DNA from: Paenibacillus chitinolyticus NBRC 15660
Lineage (GTDB): Bacteria; Bacillota; Bacilli; Paenibacillales; NBRC-103111
Length of the DNA: 64,000 bases
NCBI RefSeq assembly: GCF_000739915.1
Contig: NZ_BBJT01000002.1
Location: forward strand, 496,001-560,000
Direction of reading: 5' to 3'
The notes beneath the pieces are model-generated. The model was not told the DNA's origin and did not search any database. It saw only the letters and a list, made by a program, of their open reading frames with translations. This document shows, one piece after another, positions 43,547 through 52,006 of this stretch (position 1 is the stretch's first letter; every line of letters begins with the position of its first letter). A program made the position numbers and the translations under genes.

Positions 43547-44354
43547 GGCTGACGCCTCCCATTAGGTTCCTAAAATGATGATTCAGCGAAAGCTTCGAGG
43601 ATACCAAATAGCGGGTATATTCGTGGCGTGCTTCAGAGAAAATGGCCGCAGTCGAGCCTCTTTCCACCACTTCTCCTTCTTTCATAACCAGCACCTCATC
43701 CGAAATTTTTCGGACAATACCCAGGTCGTGCGAAATAAAAATCATGGAGCAGCCCATTCTCTTCCTGAGCTGCGCCAACTGTTCGACAATCTCGTATTGG
43801 GAGATCGTATCCAGCGCCGTAGTCGGTTCGTCTGCGATCACGAGATCCGGTTCCAACACAATAGCCAGCGCAATCATAACGCGTTGAAGCATGCCCCCCG
43901 AAAGCTGGTGCGGATACTTGTTCATCACCGCTATCGGATCTTGGAGCATCACGCTTTCCATCGCTTTGGCCATCTTCGCCGTTATTTCGTCACGGCTCCA
44001 GCCGAAATGTCCGGCAAGCGTTTCTTTTAAATGTACCCCGACAACACAAGAGGGATCGAAGGCCCGCATGCCGTTTTGCAAAATCATACAGAGCTGTTTT
44101 CCTCTTCTTTTTCTCATTTCTTTCTCGGGCAGCTCGCTTAAGTTTACTCCGTCGAACAGAATGTCTCCCGATTGGCGGATATTGGCTTTAGTCAATCTCA
44201 TAACGGCTCTGCAGGTCAGAGACTTGCCGCTTCCGCTTTCTCCGACGATGGCCAGACAGCTTCCTTTCTTTACATGAAAGGAGCTATTCGGGATAATCAC
44301 TTCACCGGTCAGGTTATCCCAAACCTTTAAATTTTTCACTTCTAAACTATTCAT
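43533..44354 (-). CDS. cntD: CntD-type ABC ATPase
   Basis: A 273-residue ABC ATP-binding subunit. Walker A GESGSGKS is near residue 38, signature LSGGMLQR, Walker B LVIADEPTTALD, and the switch FISHD. I choose the ATG at 44354 (MNSLEVKNLK), which is where homologues start; the frame extends to 44375. The start lies seven bases after the cntC stop (stop at 44362), allowing coupled translation. It is the partner of CntF in the nickel/cobalt/zinc-metallophore importer. Confidence 0.9.
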   Translation of the reverse strand: MNSLEVKNLKVWDNLTGEVIIPNSSFHVKKGSCLAIVGESGSGKSLTCRAVMRLTKANIRQSGDILFDGVNLSELPEKEMRKRRGKQLCMILQNGMRAFDPSCVVGVHLKETLAGHFGWSRDEITAKMAKAMESVMLQDPIAVMNKYPHQLSGGMLQRVMIALAIVLEPDLVIADEPTTALDTISQYEIVEQLAQLRKRMGCSMIFISHDLGIVRKISDEVLVMKEGEVVERGSTAAIFSEARHEYTRYLVSSKLSLNHHFRNLMGGVSRAED

Positions 44355-44361
44355 GACCGGA

Positions 44362-45255
44362 CTAAGCCACCCCATTTCCTTGAATCGCCGTGCCGGAAGC
44401 GATGGTCTGACCTTGCGGGTTTTGCTTGGAGGTTCGTAATTTAGGATCTAACGCAGCTTGGAGCGCATCGGACAAAAAGTTGACGGCCGACACGACAAGA
44501 ACGATCGCCAAACCCGGCGCTAACATAAGTCCCGGCTTCGAGAACATGACTTCCCTTGCCTCATTCAGCATCATGCCCCACTCTGCATTCGGAGCTTGAA
44601 CGCCTAAACCGAGGAAGGAGAAGCCGGATAACTGCAAAATCATGGAACCGAAAGAACTGCTTGCCAGAACGGCAATGTCGGAAAGCGAGACGGGCAAAAT
44701 ATGCTTGATCATAATTTGAAAGCTGCCGGCGCCAAGCGCTTTAGAGAACTTCACATAGTCCGCTTCGGCAACTTGCATGACGGACGTTCGGATGACACGG
44801 GCAAACCATGCCCATTTCAGACATACAAACGCAATCAATATATTTTCAAAACCTGCGCCCACAATGCCGATCACGGCCAAGATCATGACATAACCCGGAA
44901 AAGAAAGCATCACATCGCAAATTCTCATCACTACGGCATCGGTTCTTCCCTTGAAATACCCTGCAATGAATCCGAAAAAGGCACCGATCCCTACCGTCAG
45001 AATCAAGGCAGCCATCACCCAAAGCACGCTTGGACGGATACCGTAAATTAATCTGGATAAAACACATCGCCCCAGGTGATCGTTGCCTAACAGATAGTCC
45101 GGCGACGGACCCGCAAACCGAAGATCCATACGCACTTCCCCCGGAGCATGAGGCGCAATCAGAGGGGCAAAGATCCCGGCAGCGAGGATTGCGGCGATAA
45201 AGAATAAAGATAGAACAGCCGGCTTGTCTTTCCAAATAAATTTAAATCGTTTCAT
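44362..45255 (-). CDS. cntC: CntC-type ABC permease
   Basis: A 297-residue DppC/NikC-like permease: N-terminal TM then the GNDHLGRCVLSRLIYGIRPS periplasmic motif, and the EAA loop ADYVKFSKALGAGSFQIMIKHILP facing the ATPases. Its start overlaps the cntB stop by four bases (ATGA type). With CntB it forms the membrane channel of the metallophore importer. Family members in nickel importers look the same; the operon setting decides the assignment. Confidence 0.9.
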   Translation of the reverse strand: MKRFKFIWKDKPAVLSLFFIAAILAAGIFAPLIAPHAPGEVRMDLRFAGPSPDYLLGNDHLGRCVLSRLIYGIRPSVLWVMAALILTVGIGAFFGFIAGYFKGRTDAVVMRICDVMLSFPGYVMILAVIGIVGAGFENILIAFVCLKWAWFARVIRTSVMQVAEADYVKFSKALGAGSFQIMIKHILPVSLSDIAVLASSSFGSMILQLSGFSFLGLGVQAPNAEWGMMLNEAREVMFSKPGLMLAPGLAIVLVVSAVNFLSDALQAALDPKLRTSKQNPQGQTIASGTAIQGNGVA

Positions 45256-46187
45256 GACATCCCCTTCCTTAGTTTGGGGTTCATCGCCGCGAGAATCATG
45301 TCCGACAAGGTATTGAAAAGTACGAAGGCAGCCGCCAAAACAAGGACATAAGCTTGGATGATCGGGAAATCCCTGCTAAGAATGGATTTGACACTTAACG
45401 TCCCCAGCCCGGGCCACGCGAATAGGTTTTCTACGACGACCGTGCTTCCCAAAATAATGGGGATGGCCATGCAAAACACGGAAATGGCCACCTGAAGCGA
45501 GTTTCTTAGGATATGCATCGTTATTATCCTTTCAGGCAAACCGCTTGCCCTGCCGTACAGCACATAGTCCTCATTCAACTGGCCGATCATGGAGCTTCTG
45601 ACGATCCGGAAGTAAATGCCGGTATAACTGATCGTAATCACGGCAACCGGTAAAAGGTAACTTTTGAAAGAGTCCATGCCGCTTGTCGGGAGAAGATCCA
45701 AATGGACGGAAAAATACCACACCATGAGCGACGCAAGCCAGTACGGCGGCATAGAAGTCAGCAAAAACGAGACCCCTCTAACCGATTTGTCCACCCTCTT
45801 CCCTTCTTTCCATGCGCAGAGCACGCCTAGGGCAATGGACAGGACAACAATGGCCGCCATCGAAACCAACGTCAGCTTTAAAGTATTCAGAAAAGCGGGA
45901 CCCAGCAAGGACCAGACAGGTTTCCCCGTAACGTACGAATCGCCGAAATCGAGCTGCAGGCACGAAACGAGCCAATTGAAGTAACGGATCAGAAACGGCT
46001 GGTCCAGTCCGAGCGCCCGATTCGTTTCCGCGATCAATTCCTCGGTTATATTCGGCACGCCTTGCGCGTGAAGGACCACTTCGGCCGGGTCCAAAGGAGA
46101 CAGATGGTTTAGAACAAACGTCAGAAAGGATATGATCGCAAGCAAAGGGAGCGATAATAAACATCTTTTGAGGATATAACTGCCCAT
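45252..46187 (-). CDS. cntB: CntB-type ABC permease
   Basis: A 311-residue DppB/NikB-like permease with six helices. The N-terminal ILKRCLLSLPLLAIISFLTF segment, the LNHLSPLDPAEVV loop and the EAA loop LYGRASGLPERIITMHILRNS are typical. The ATG at 46187 has AAGGAG six bases before it; an ATG at 46193 abuts the AAGGAG. It follows cntA by 54 bases. With CntC it forms the import channel for metal-staphylopine-type complexes. Confidence 0.9.
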   Translation of the reverse strand: MGSYILKRCLLSLPLLAIISFLTFVLNHLSPLDPAEVVLHAQGVPNITEELIAETNRALGLDQPFLIRYFNWLVSCLQLDFGDSYVTGKPVWSLLGPAFLNTLKLTLVSMAAIVVLSIALGVLCAWKEGKRVDKSVRGVSFLLTSMPPYWLASLMVWYFSVHLDLLPTSGMDSFKSYLLPVAVITISYTGIYFRIVRSSMIGQLNEDYVLYGRASGLPERIITMHILRNSLQVAISVFCMAIPIILGSTVVVENLFAWPGLGTLSVKSILSRDFPIIQAYVLVLAAAFVLFNTLSDMILAAMNPKLRKGMS

Positions 46188-46241
46188 AGTCATCTCCTTT
46201 TTTGTACATGGCTTCAGGGAGTTCCCTGTGCATGCATGCAG

Positions 46242-47846
46242 CTACTCAAAGTACATTTGCTCAAACGGCAGCTCGTATTGCGTCTGCTTAAACGAGATCC
46301 CTTTCAAATTTTTGGGAGCCAATACAGTGACGCTGCCATTGGTAACGGGGATAAAGACGCCTTCATCATGGACAAGCGTTAAAATATCCGCGTATAACGA
46401 TTTCCGTGTCTTCTCGTCGGCGGACACCATCACCTCATCGATTTTCTTATAAAGCTCGGCTGCTTTCGGTATGCCTTTGGTTGTGTGCAGATAGGAGCTT
46501 TCCGATGTAAAGGCGGCAATTGTACTTTGAGGATCGTAGGCGAGCCCCCATGTTTGATTGAACAGCAGATCGTAGTCTCCCGTGGCTCTTCTTTTCGCGA
46601 TAGAAGAAGATTCTTCGCCGATAAGGTCCAGCTTAGCCCCTATTGTTGTCAACGTGTGTTGAAGAAATTCCGCCTGCGTTTTTTGAGAGGAAGAATTGAC
46701 GTCGTAGTAAAGTTTCATGGTTAACGGGGTTCCGTCTTTGGTTCTGATTTCTTTGCCGCTCTCCAGGCGCCAGCCCGCTTCTTCCAAAATCTTTTTCGCC
46801 GTTTCCGGATCGTAGCCCCGCTTCTTCAAATCGACATCCGCATAAGGGACATTGGAGGAGAATAGAGCGTTAGCCGCCGTTTCCATCCCGTTAAAAATTT
46901 GCTTGCTGACGGTTTCCCGATCAATGGAATACCAGATGGCCTCGCGTACGGCCGTTTCGTGTACGGGGCCTGATTTGCTGCTGTTGGCCACGATCATTTT
47001 CGTGTTCATCGCTTTACTTCTGACCAACTGGAAATCACCCGATTGAACTAACCGGTTCATCGCTTCCACATCAATGCTGTCCGCGCCTCGATCATCCGTG
47101 AAGATAAAATTGACTTCACCCTTTTGCAGCGCCAAAAGAGTCATTTCCCCTGCCGGAAGAACTTTCGCCGTAATTTTCTTCACTTTGGGCGCGCCGCCCC
47201 AGTAGCTTTCATTGGCTTCAAAAGTGGCATACTGTTCGGTTTTATGCTCCGTGAGCTTATAGGGACCGGTGCCGTTGTATCCGCTCACGCCATCCTTTGT
47301 CTCCCCGTTAACGAAATTTTTGGGGGAGATGAATACGTAAGGCCGGGTCATCGACAATTCCTGTAAAGCCGGATAGTAGGGCTCGGATAGAATCAATTCC
47401 ACCGTAAACTCATCCCGCACCGTACAACTGACGATCTTAGTGGATAGTTTGATCCAGGAATGCTTGCTTGCGTTTTTTTGCACGGCTTCGATGTTTTTCT
47501 TCACAGCCTCCGCGTTAAACGGTTCCCCGTCGTGAAAGGTCACATCTTTTCTCAGATGAAAAGTGTATGTTTTCCCGTCCTTTGAAGTTTCCCAAGATTC
47601 GGCCAGCAGCGGCTTGATCCCGTTTTCCGTATTTTCGACTAAGGATTCGTACACCATTCCTTGCGCCGGCATTGAACCCGTGTATAAATGGGGGTTCATA
47701 TCGTTAATATCTTTTGCCGTGGCGTACACCAGTTCTTTGCTTTGTTCCGGGGCCCCCGTTTTCGCGCTCTTATCGCCGGCGCAGCCTGCCAGCAGGGCAA
47801 TGGAAATCAATAAAGCAGCTAATAAACCCGCTATTCTTCTCGTCAC
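46242..47846 (-). CDS. cntA: CntA-type solute-binding lipoprotein
   Basis: A 534-residue family-5 solute-binding protein with a lipoprotein signal (LLISIALLAGC, lipobox LAGC near residue 22), so it is anchored to the outer face of the membrane. The body has the family features (ESWETSKDGKTYTFHLRKDV, YNGTGPYKL). In S. aureus CntA binds the metal-loaded staphylopine. It lies 25 bases after cntM, the point where the operon passes from biosynthesis to uptake. Confidence 0.92.
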   Translation of the reverse strand: MTRRIAGLLAALLISIALLAGCAGDKSAKTGAPEQSKELVYATAKDINDMNPHLYTGSMPAQGMVYESLVENTENGIKPLLAESWETSKDGKTYTFHLRKDVTFHDGEPFNAEAVKKNIEAVQKNASKHSWIKLSTKIVSCTVRDEFTVELILSEPYYPALQELSMTRPYVFISPKNFVNGETKDGVSGYNGTGPYKLTEHKTEQYATFEANESYWGGAPKVKKITAKVLPAGEMTLLALQKGEVNFIFTDDRGADSIDVEAMNRLVQSGDFQLVRSKAMNTKMIVANSSKSGPVHETAVREAIWYSIDRETVSKQIFNGMETAANALFSSNVPYADVDLKKRGYDPETAKKILEEAGWRLESGKEIRTKDGTPLTMKLYYDVNSSSQKTQAEFLQHTLTTIGAKLDLIGEESSSIAKRRATGDYDLLFNQTWGLAYDPQSTIAAFTSESSYLHTTKGIPKAAELYKKIDEVMVSADEKTRKSLYADILTLVHDEGVFIPVTNGSVTVLAPKNLKGISFKQTQYELPFEQMYFE

Positions 47847-47871
47847 GTCTTTTCCTCCAGTATGCAGCGTA

Positions 47872-49194
47872 CTATATGTCCTTTGAGACCAAACCAGTTT
47901 CTATTTCAATGCGTATCCTCTTCAAATCTTCTTCAAAACTTTGCACGATGAATGCATCCGACAACAACTCGCCTTGCAGCCTATGCTGAGCCGCTTCCTC
48001 TATTTTCCGCTCATAGGTTGAAATGAACGTATCGATCGTCGGACAGCTTGAATCTACATACTTCGCAATGCCTTGTATGATTTTTATTCGGTAGTAATCT
48101 TCCTTCGGCATACGCGGGATGTCCCAGTACCCTTCCTGGTTGACAAAAATTTGCCGAATGGGGACTGCCGAGAAATCGAAATATTTCCCATTGGGATCCG
48201 GCTCGGAAAAAGGATCGATTAACAGCGATGTATACCGGATGTATACCAAATATTCTTGATGGATCGTTTCGAAGTGTTGGAAGTTTTCGATCTCATGACG
48301 CGATAAGCTTTCCGGCCGCACCGGATAATTATCGTCTGTCATGAACTTAAGCAAATTAAGGCCGTCTATATGCAGCTTGCGGAGAATGGCCGTCATCTCT
48401 TTCCAACAGGCCACCATATCGCGGATTAAAGCGGGTGTAATGGGACCTTCGGGAAACATTTTGTATACAAATTTCTTGGGGGCCGCTTCTCCGAATAGGA
48501 CATTTAACGAAAAGTCGTTCATAAACAGAGGCGGGTGGACGTATAAGGATATGTTTCTCGTTTCCGCTTCGAATGGAGAACGCATGATTTCCAAAGTTAT
48601 CCCGAGTTGTTCATACAACGCGCGAAGCTTCGCCACATTATCGGATTCGGCTGGGGCCTTGGTCGAGCCAATGAACACTTTTTTCTTGATTCCTGTCGTG
48701 ATGACCTGATCGGACGGCTTGTCGTGCCTCCAGCGCGTATCGCCAAGATAGGTGGAAAAGCTGATAATTTCCGCGTCTGCACGAATATCCGTCATAAAGT
48801 GGCGGATTAAGCTGTTTGAACCGAAAGTCGGAGAAATTAAAACCACACACCGTACTTGCTGTAAAAGCTTTTCCTCGATTTGTTTGAGTACTCCTATGTA
48901 GGCATCCGCTGTAACGGACAAGATCACGGTATCCCATTTTCCGGTAATGCTCTCGTATCCGTGAAAAACATCATCGACGACGCACTCGCCTTGCAGCTGC
49001 CGGTGTTTTTCATTTTGAATGTCAACGCGGATACGCCGGCTGCTCTCCTTGAGCGCCGCAAAGAAGTGTTCGGAACGAGCGGACTCTCGACCGGCGATTC
49101 CTACGCGGCAGTTCGCAACTTTTTTTAGCAGGACGGCCAATTGAATCGAAGCGGGACCCGTTCCCAGCACTAAGACTTTTTGAAAATCATCCAT
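47872..49194 (-). CDS. cntM: CntM-type opine dehydrogenase
   Basis: A 440-residue staphylopine-dehydrogenase-like enzyme. The Rossmann loop is GTGPASIQLA near residue 11; LYVHPPLFMNDFSL and FPEGPITPALI are typical of CntM. The start is the ATG at 49194 with GGGGAGGAAGG upstream; a frame to 49254 would overlap cntL. CntM reductively joins xNA to an alpha-keto acid. Two residues known to set specificity can be read by alignment: Arg36 (S. aureus Arg33, NADPH preference) and Asp152 in STYLGDTR (S. aureus Asp150, pyruvate preference). Published work on Paenibacillus mucilaginosus reports alpha-ketoglutarate use with Ala there, so this enzyme is predicted to use pyruvate. Confidence 0.92.
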   Translation of the reverse strand: MDDFQKVLVLGTGPASIQLAVLLKKVANCRVGIAGRESARSEHFFAALKESSRRIRVDIQNEKHRQLQGECVVDDVFHGYESITGKWDTVILSVTADAYIGVLKQIEEKLLQQVRCVVLISPTFGSNSLIRHFMTDIRADAEIISFSTYLGDTRWRHDKPSDQVITTGIKKKVFIGSTKAPAESDNVAKLRALYEQLGITLEIMRSPFEAETRNISLYVHPPLFMNDFSLNVLFGEAAPKKFVYKMFPEGPITPALIRDMVACWKEMTAILRKLHIDGLNLLKFMTDDNYPVRPESLSRHEIENFQHFETIHQEYLVYIRYTSLLIDPFSEPDPNGKYFDFSAVPIRQIFVNQEGYWDIPRMPKEDYYRIKIIQGIAKYVDSSCPTIDTFISTYERKIEEAAQHRLQGELLSDAFIVQSFEEDLKRIRIEIETGLVSKDI

Positions 49195-49219
49195 TTGATC
49201 CTTCCTCCCCAAATAAAGC

Positions 49220-50014
49220 CTATGCTTTCCGATACAAAGCGATATCGAACACATGACCGGGACGCAAAACGGTTTCAGCCAAGCTCCACTTGCGCCCGTT
49301 CACCTTTTGCATGGGGTAATTGAATAAAGATTTCAAACCGTCTCCGTATCTCATAGCCACAATCACATCCCGCTCGGTCAGCGCCTCCAACTGGTCCAGC
49401 AGTTCGTATTTATTGGCGACCGTTGAGCTGAATATGATGTGAGTCACCTCCCGTATATCATCCAGATGCTCTACGAACACGTTCTCCAGCCTGATTTTCA
49501 ATCCGCTTCCCAATTCCTCTACAACCCTTCTTCCAAGTTCCACTGCCTCCCTATCAATGTCGATGCCGATCACTTCCGCACCGGTTCGCTTGGCTATGTA
49601 CAGTGGCGTCATGGGGAATGAACCCGAACCCACCAGCAGCACTTTCGAATCCGCCGTCACTTGAAAGCTTCCAAATTCTTTTTCGATGCAGGATTCTATA
49701 TTCCGGAAATACTCCGTTCTTTCCGCGTCTCCGTTCAGCAGCTTCCATGCACGATATTTTTCCATAATCGCGACACAGAATGCCGACGTCTTCCTCAGAT
49801 CTTCCACTAGCCGGGACATATGGCCGGAATCTTGCCGGTTCAAATGTTCCCATGATTCTTCATTAGCCTCGTTCGTAATAAAAGCGGAATAGTCATCTAG
49901 GATGGCCTCTAACTCGGAGCTTCCCTGAGCGGTACCTTCGTAACGTTCTGCCAACTGCGCAAATTGTGCTTGGAATCCGTTTAAAGTTTGCAAAAATTGT
50001 TCGGGCGTATGCAT
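49220..50014 (-). CDS. cntL: CntL-type nicotianamine-synthase-like aminobutyrate transferase
   Basis: A 264-residue enzyme related to nicotianamine synthases: a helical N-terminal part, then a SAM-binding Rossmann part with KVLLVGSGSFPMTPLYIAKR near residue 124, VIGIDIDREAVELGRR, and THIIFSSTVANKYELL. It transfers an aminobutyrate group from SAM to histidine. With cntK upstream, the histidine should be the D form. It lies 27 bases after cntK and its stop is 25 bases before cntM. Confidence 0.92.
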   Translation of the reverse strand: MHTPEQFLQTLNGFQAQFAQLAERYEGTAQGSSELEAILDDYSAFITNEANEESWEHLNRQDSGHMSRLVEDLRKTSAFCVAIMEKYRAWKLLNGDAERTEYFRNIESCIEKEFGSFQVTADSKVLLVGSGSFPMTPLYIAKRTGAEVIGIDIDREAVELGRRVVEELGSGLKIRLENVFVEHLDDIREVTHIIFSSTVANKYELLDQLEALTERDVIVAMRYGDGLKSLFNYPMQKVNGRKWSLAETVLRPGHVFDIALYRKA

Positions 50015-50041
50015 ACATTCACTCCAATCCGGTTCAGTAAG

Positions 50042-50875
50042 TTAAACATCAATGAAAGCTCTGCCTTGGGCTACAATTTCGACGGCTCCTTCAATAGTGA
50101 GGCTTGTTACCTCGTCTTCCTTCCATTCGGCCATGACCGTCATGGTTCCGCCGGGCTGCTTGATTTGCGCGGAAACGGCCCCCTTGTTTTTCCATGACAG
50201 GAAGGCGCCAAGTGAAGCCGTGCCGGAGCCGCACCCTCTTTCCCAAATCATGCTGTCCAAGAGAGGGACATAAATAAGCGGAGCCAGTTCGTCCGAATCA
50301 CTCTTAAATAACAAAATGCCGATCACGCTGGCTTCCGAAGCCGCTCCAAGCAACTTCGCCAGGGCCTGTGCCCGATTTCTCACGGTCTCATTGAAATGAT
50401 CGACTTCGATCACAATATGTAGAAAATCGGGATATCTCACCGTGACAATATCCAAGTCATCGCCTTCAAACTTAATTGTCTTCCGATCGATTTTTTTGGG
50501 CACAGGCATTGCAAGCCGGCACACGTACTCTTCCTTGACTTTTTTCACATGACAGGTGATTAGCTGTTCCGTTCCGGAAGCTTCGAGGACAATTTCCATG
50601 AAATCGTCGGGATTCATTCCTTTCTCGGAGGCAAGAAAAGCGGCTAAGGACATGCACGCATTCCCGCAAAACTCACCTCCCGCCATTCGCAAATTTGCAT
50701 CGGCTTCATAGCTGCCGGGTTTTTCGATGAAGCCTACTTGTTCGGCGTACACACTGTCGTAGGACATCATTTTAGCGGCGATGGGCATATAGTCCTCAGC
50801 CAGGTGATTCGTTCTCACAAGAATGGTCATATTCTGTGTGGGATTGCATTTCACAAAGTCGATTTCACGTTTCAT
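50042..50875 (-). CDS. cntK: CntK-type histidine racemase (DapF-like fold)
   Basis: A 277-residue protein of the diaminopimelate-epimerase fold. Both catalytic cysteines are present: Cys70 in GGEFCGNACMS and Cys215 in ERGCGSGTAS. In staphylopine systems CntK racemises L-histidine to D-histidine for CntL. Its presence separates D-His metallophores (staphylopine, bacillopaline) from pseudopaline. It is the first gene of the nine-gene operon, about 90 bases after the promoter with a Zur/Fur-type operator. A DapF role is less likely because of the operon. Confidence 0.92.
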   Translation of the reverse strand: MKREIDFVKCNPTQNMTILVRTNHLAEDYMPIAAKMMSYDSVYAEQVGFIEKPGSYEADANLRMAGGEFCGNACMSLAAFLASEKGMNPDDFMEIVLEASGTEQLITCHVKKVKEEYVCRLAMPVPKKIDRKTIKFEGDDLDIVTVRYPDFLHIVIEVDHFNETVRNRAQALAKLLGAASEASVIGILLFKSDSDELAPLIYVPLLDSMIWERGCGSGTASLGAFLSWKNKGAVSAQIKQPGGTMTVMAEWKEDEVTSLTIEGAVEIVAQGRAFIDV

Positions 50876-50936
50876 CAGACAACTACCCCTGGGCCGATTT
50901 TTTAAAAAATGCAGGATTACGTCGCGCGACTGAATT

Positions 50937-50991
50937 TAATCGTAATCGTAACGATTATCATTATCATACTCGCAATCCCAATTATCGTCAA
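50937..50991 (-). promoter_or_regulatory. Promoter of the cnt operon with Zur/Fur-type operator
   Basis: On the minus strand TTGACG (50986-50991) and TATGAT (50963-50968) are 17 bases apart. Immediately after, 50937-50957 matches the B. subtilis-type Zur box at about 16 of 20 defined positions, with the perfect 7-1-7 core TAATCGTTACGATTA nested in the same stretch. The neighbouring GATAATGATAATC also matches Fur-box half-sites. Bound regulator would cover the -10 and start site. Staphylococcal cnt is controlled by both Fur and Zur. Confidence 0.75.
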
Positions 50992-50992
50992 T

Positions 50993-51022
50993 AATAAAAA
51001 AAGATGCCCGAATCGGGCATCC
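50993..51022 (-). terminator. Intrinsic terminator
   Basis: GGATGCCCGA pairs with TCGGGCATC on the minus strand (TGCCCGATTCGGGCA core), followed by a run of Ts. It stops minus-strand transcription from the acetyltransferase gene before the cnt promoter. Confidence 0.85.
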
Positions 51023-51119
51023 CTGGTTCCTTATTATGGAGTGAAGCGATAAAGGATCGCCGTCTCTGCTTACGGCGCTTCCGAAGAAGAAGTGCGGCCC
51101 CTGCGATCCGGCAAACAGA

Positions 51120-51151
51120 AAAACAGGAAAAGACTGCTTCCACGGAAGCAG
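51120..51151 (-). terminator. Intrinsic terminator after the acetyltransferase gene
   Basis: GACTGCTTCC and GGAAGCAGTC form a 10-bp stem with a two-base loop, followed on the minus strand by TTTTCCTGTTTTTC. A second terminator lies about 100 bases further on, so read-through into cnt is doubly blocked. Confidence 0.75.
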
Positions 51152-51172
51152 TCTTTGGCAGCGGTTCCGGCT

Positions 51173-51775
51173 TTAGGCGTCCCGGAACTGGTTCCTGTCG
51201 TCCTCTGTGATCGGACGAAGGACTCGGCACGGATTGCCCGCGGCAATGACGTCTGCGGGGATATCCTTCGTAACGACGCTCCCCGATCCGATAATCGTAT
51301 TGTCGCCGATCGACACGCCGGGATTGAGTATCGCCCCGCCGCCGATCCAGACATTGTTGCCGATCGAGATCGGGAGCGCGTATTCCACCTCATTCACTCT
51401 AAGCTCCGGATGAATGGCGTGGCCGGCCGTAAACACGCTCACATTGGGGCCGATCAGAACGTTGTTCCCGATCGTTACCCGATTGCAGTCGAGCACCGTT
51501 AAATTATAATTGGCATAAAAATTTTCCCCCAGCGAAATATTGTATCCGTAATCGCAGCGGAACGGGGGTTCTATAAAAAAGACTTTGCCCGTACGTCCGA
51601 GAAGCGGACGGAGCAGTGCGTTCCGTTTCTCGACTTCGCCGGGACGCAGCGCGTTGTAGTCGAACAAGACTTCCTTGGCGTGCTGCCGTTCGAGCAGAAG
51701 CTCCTCTCCGAAAGCTTTGTAAGGTTTGCCGGCTAACATCTTTTGTTTCTCGGTCAAAGGCTTCGGGTCCGTCAT
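51173..51775 (-). CDS. maa: Maltose/galactoside O-acetyltransferase
   Basis: A 200-residue left-handed beta-helix acetyltransferase. The N-terminal Mac domain (TEKQKMLAGKPYKAFGEELLLER) marks the maltose/galactoside O-acetyltransferase group. Hexapeptide repeats follow (IGNNVLIGPNVSVFTAGHAI with the catalytic His, VWIGGGAILNPGVSIGDNTIIGSGSVV). It acetylates sugars such as maltose or glucose, probably to discard excess sugar. AAAGGAG precedes the ATG at good distance. Monocistronic. A cre-like site lies in the upstream gap, about 75 bases before the ATG. Confidence 0.9.
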   Translation of the reverse strand: MTDPKPLTEKQKMLAGKPYKAFGEELLLERQHAKEVLFDYNALRPGEVEKRNALLRPLLGRTGKVFFIEPPFRCDYGYNISLGENFYANYNLTVLDCNRVTIGNNVLIGPNVSVFTAGHAIHPELRVNEVEYALPISIGNNVWIGGGAILNPGVSIGDNTIIGSGSVVTKDIPADVIAAGNPCRVLRPITEDDRNQFRDA

Positions 51776-51849
51776 CGTGTCTGAACTCCTTTAGGTCTCG
51801 TTGTTTTGCATCCTGTTCATTCTAACATGTTTACCGTACGAGCCAAAAC

Positions 51850-51928
51850 GCTAAGCGTTTACATTTCATATATATACCTTTTACTGGGATTTATGGTAAA
51901 ATGAATTACGAAAGTATAAGCGCTTTAA
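51850..51928. promoter_or_regulatory. Two cre-like sites between maa and the sugar-dehydrogenase gene
   Basis: GCTAAGCGTTTACA (51850-51863) and TATAAGCGCTTTAA (51915-51928) each agree with the CcpA cre consensus at about 12 of 14 positions. They lie between two divergent carbohydrate genes, so catabolite control is plausible. Confidence 0.45.
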
Positions 51929-52006
51929 CTTTTGAAAGGAGGACCGCCTTCGTCTTTAAGCAAAGCAAACCCTTAGTGCCATTCCAAACCGAAAGGACGT
52001 GTGGGA

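Noticed and set aside
41573-47846. Nickel/peptide importer unrelated to metallophores
   Set aside because: Subunits alone would fit, but the attached cntKLM biosynthesis genes and cntE exporter fix the assignment.
50042-50875. Diaminopimelate epimerase (dapF) assignment
   Set aside because: Fold and cysteines fit, but position at the head of a cnt operon makes histidine racemase CntK the better call.
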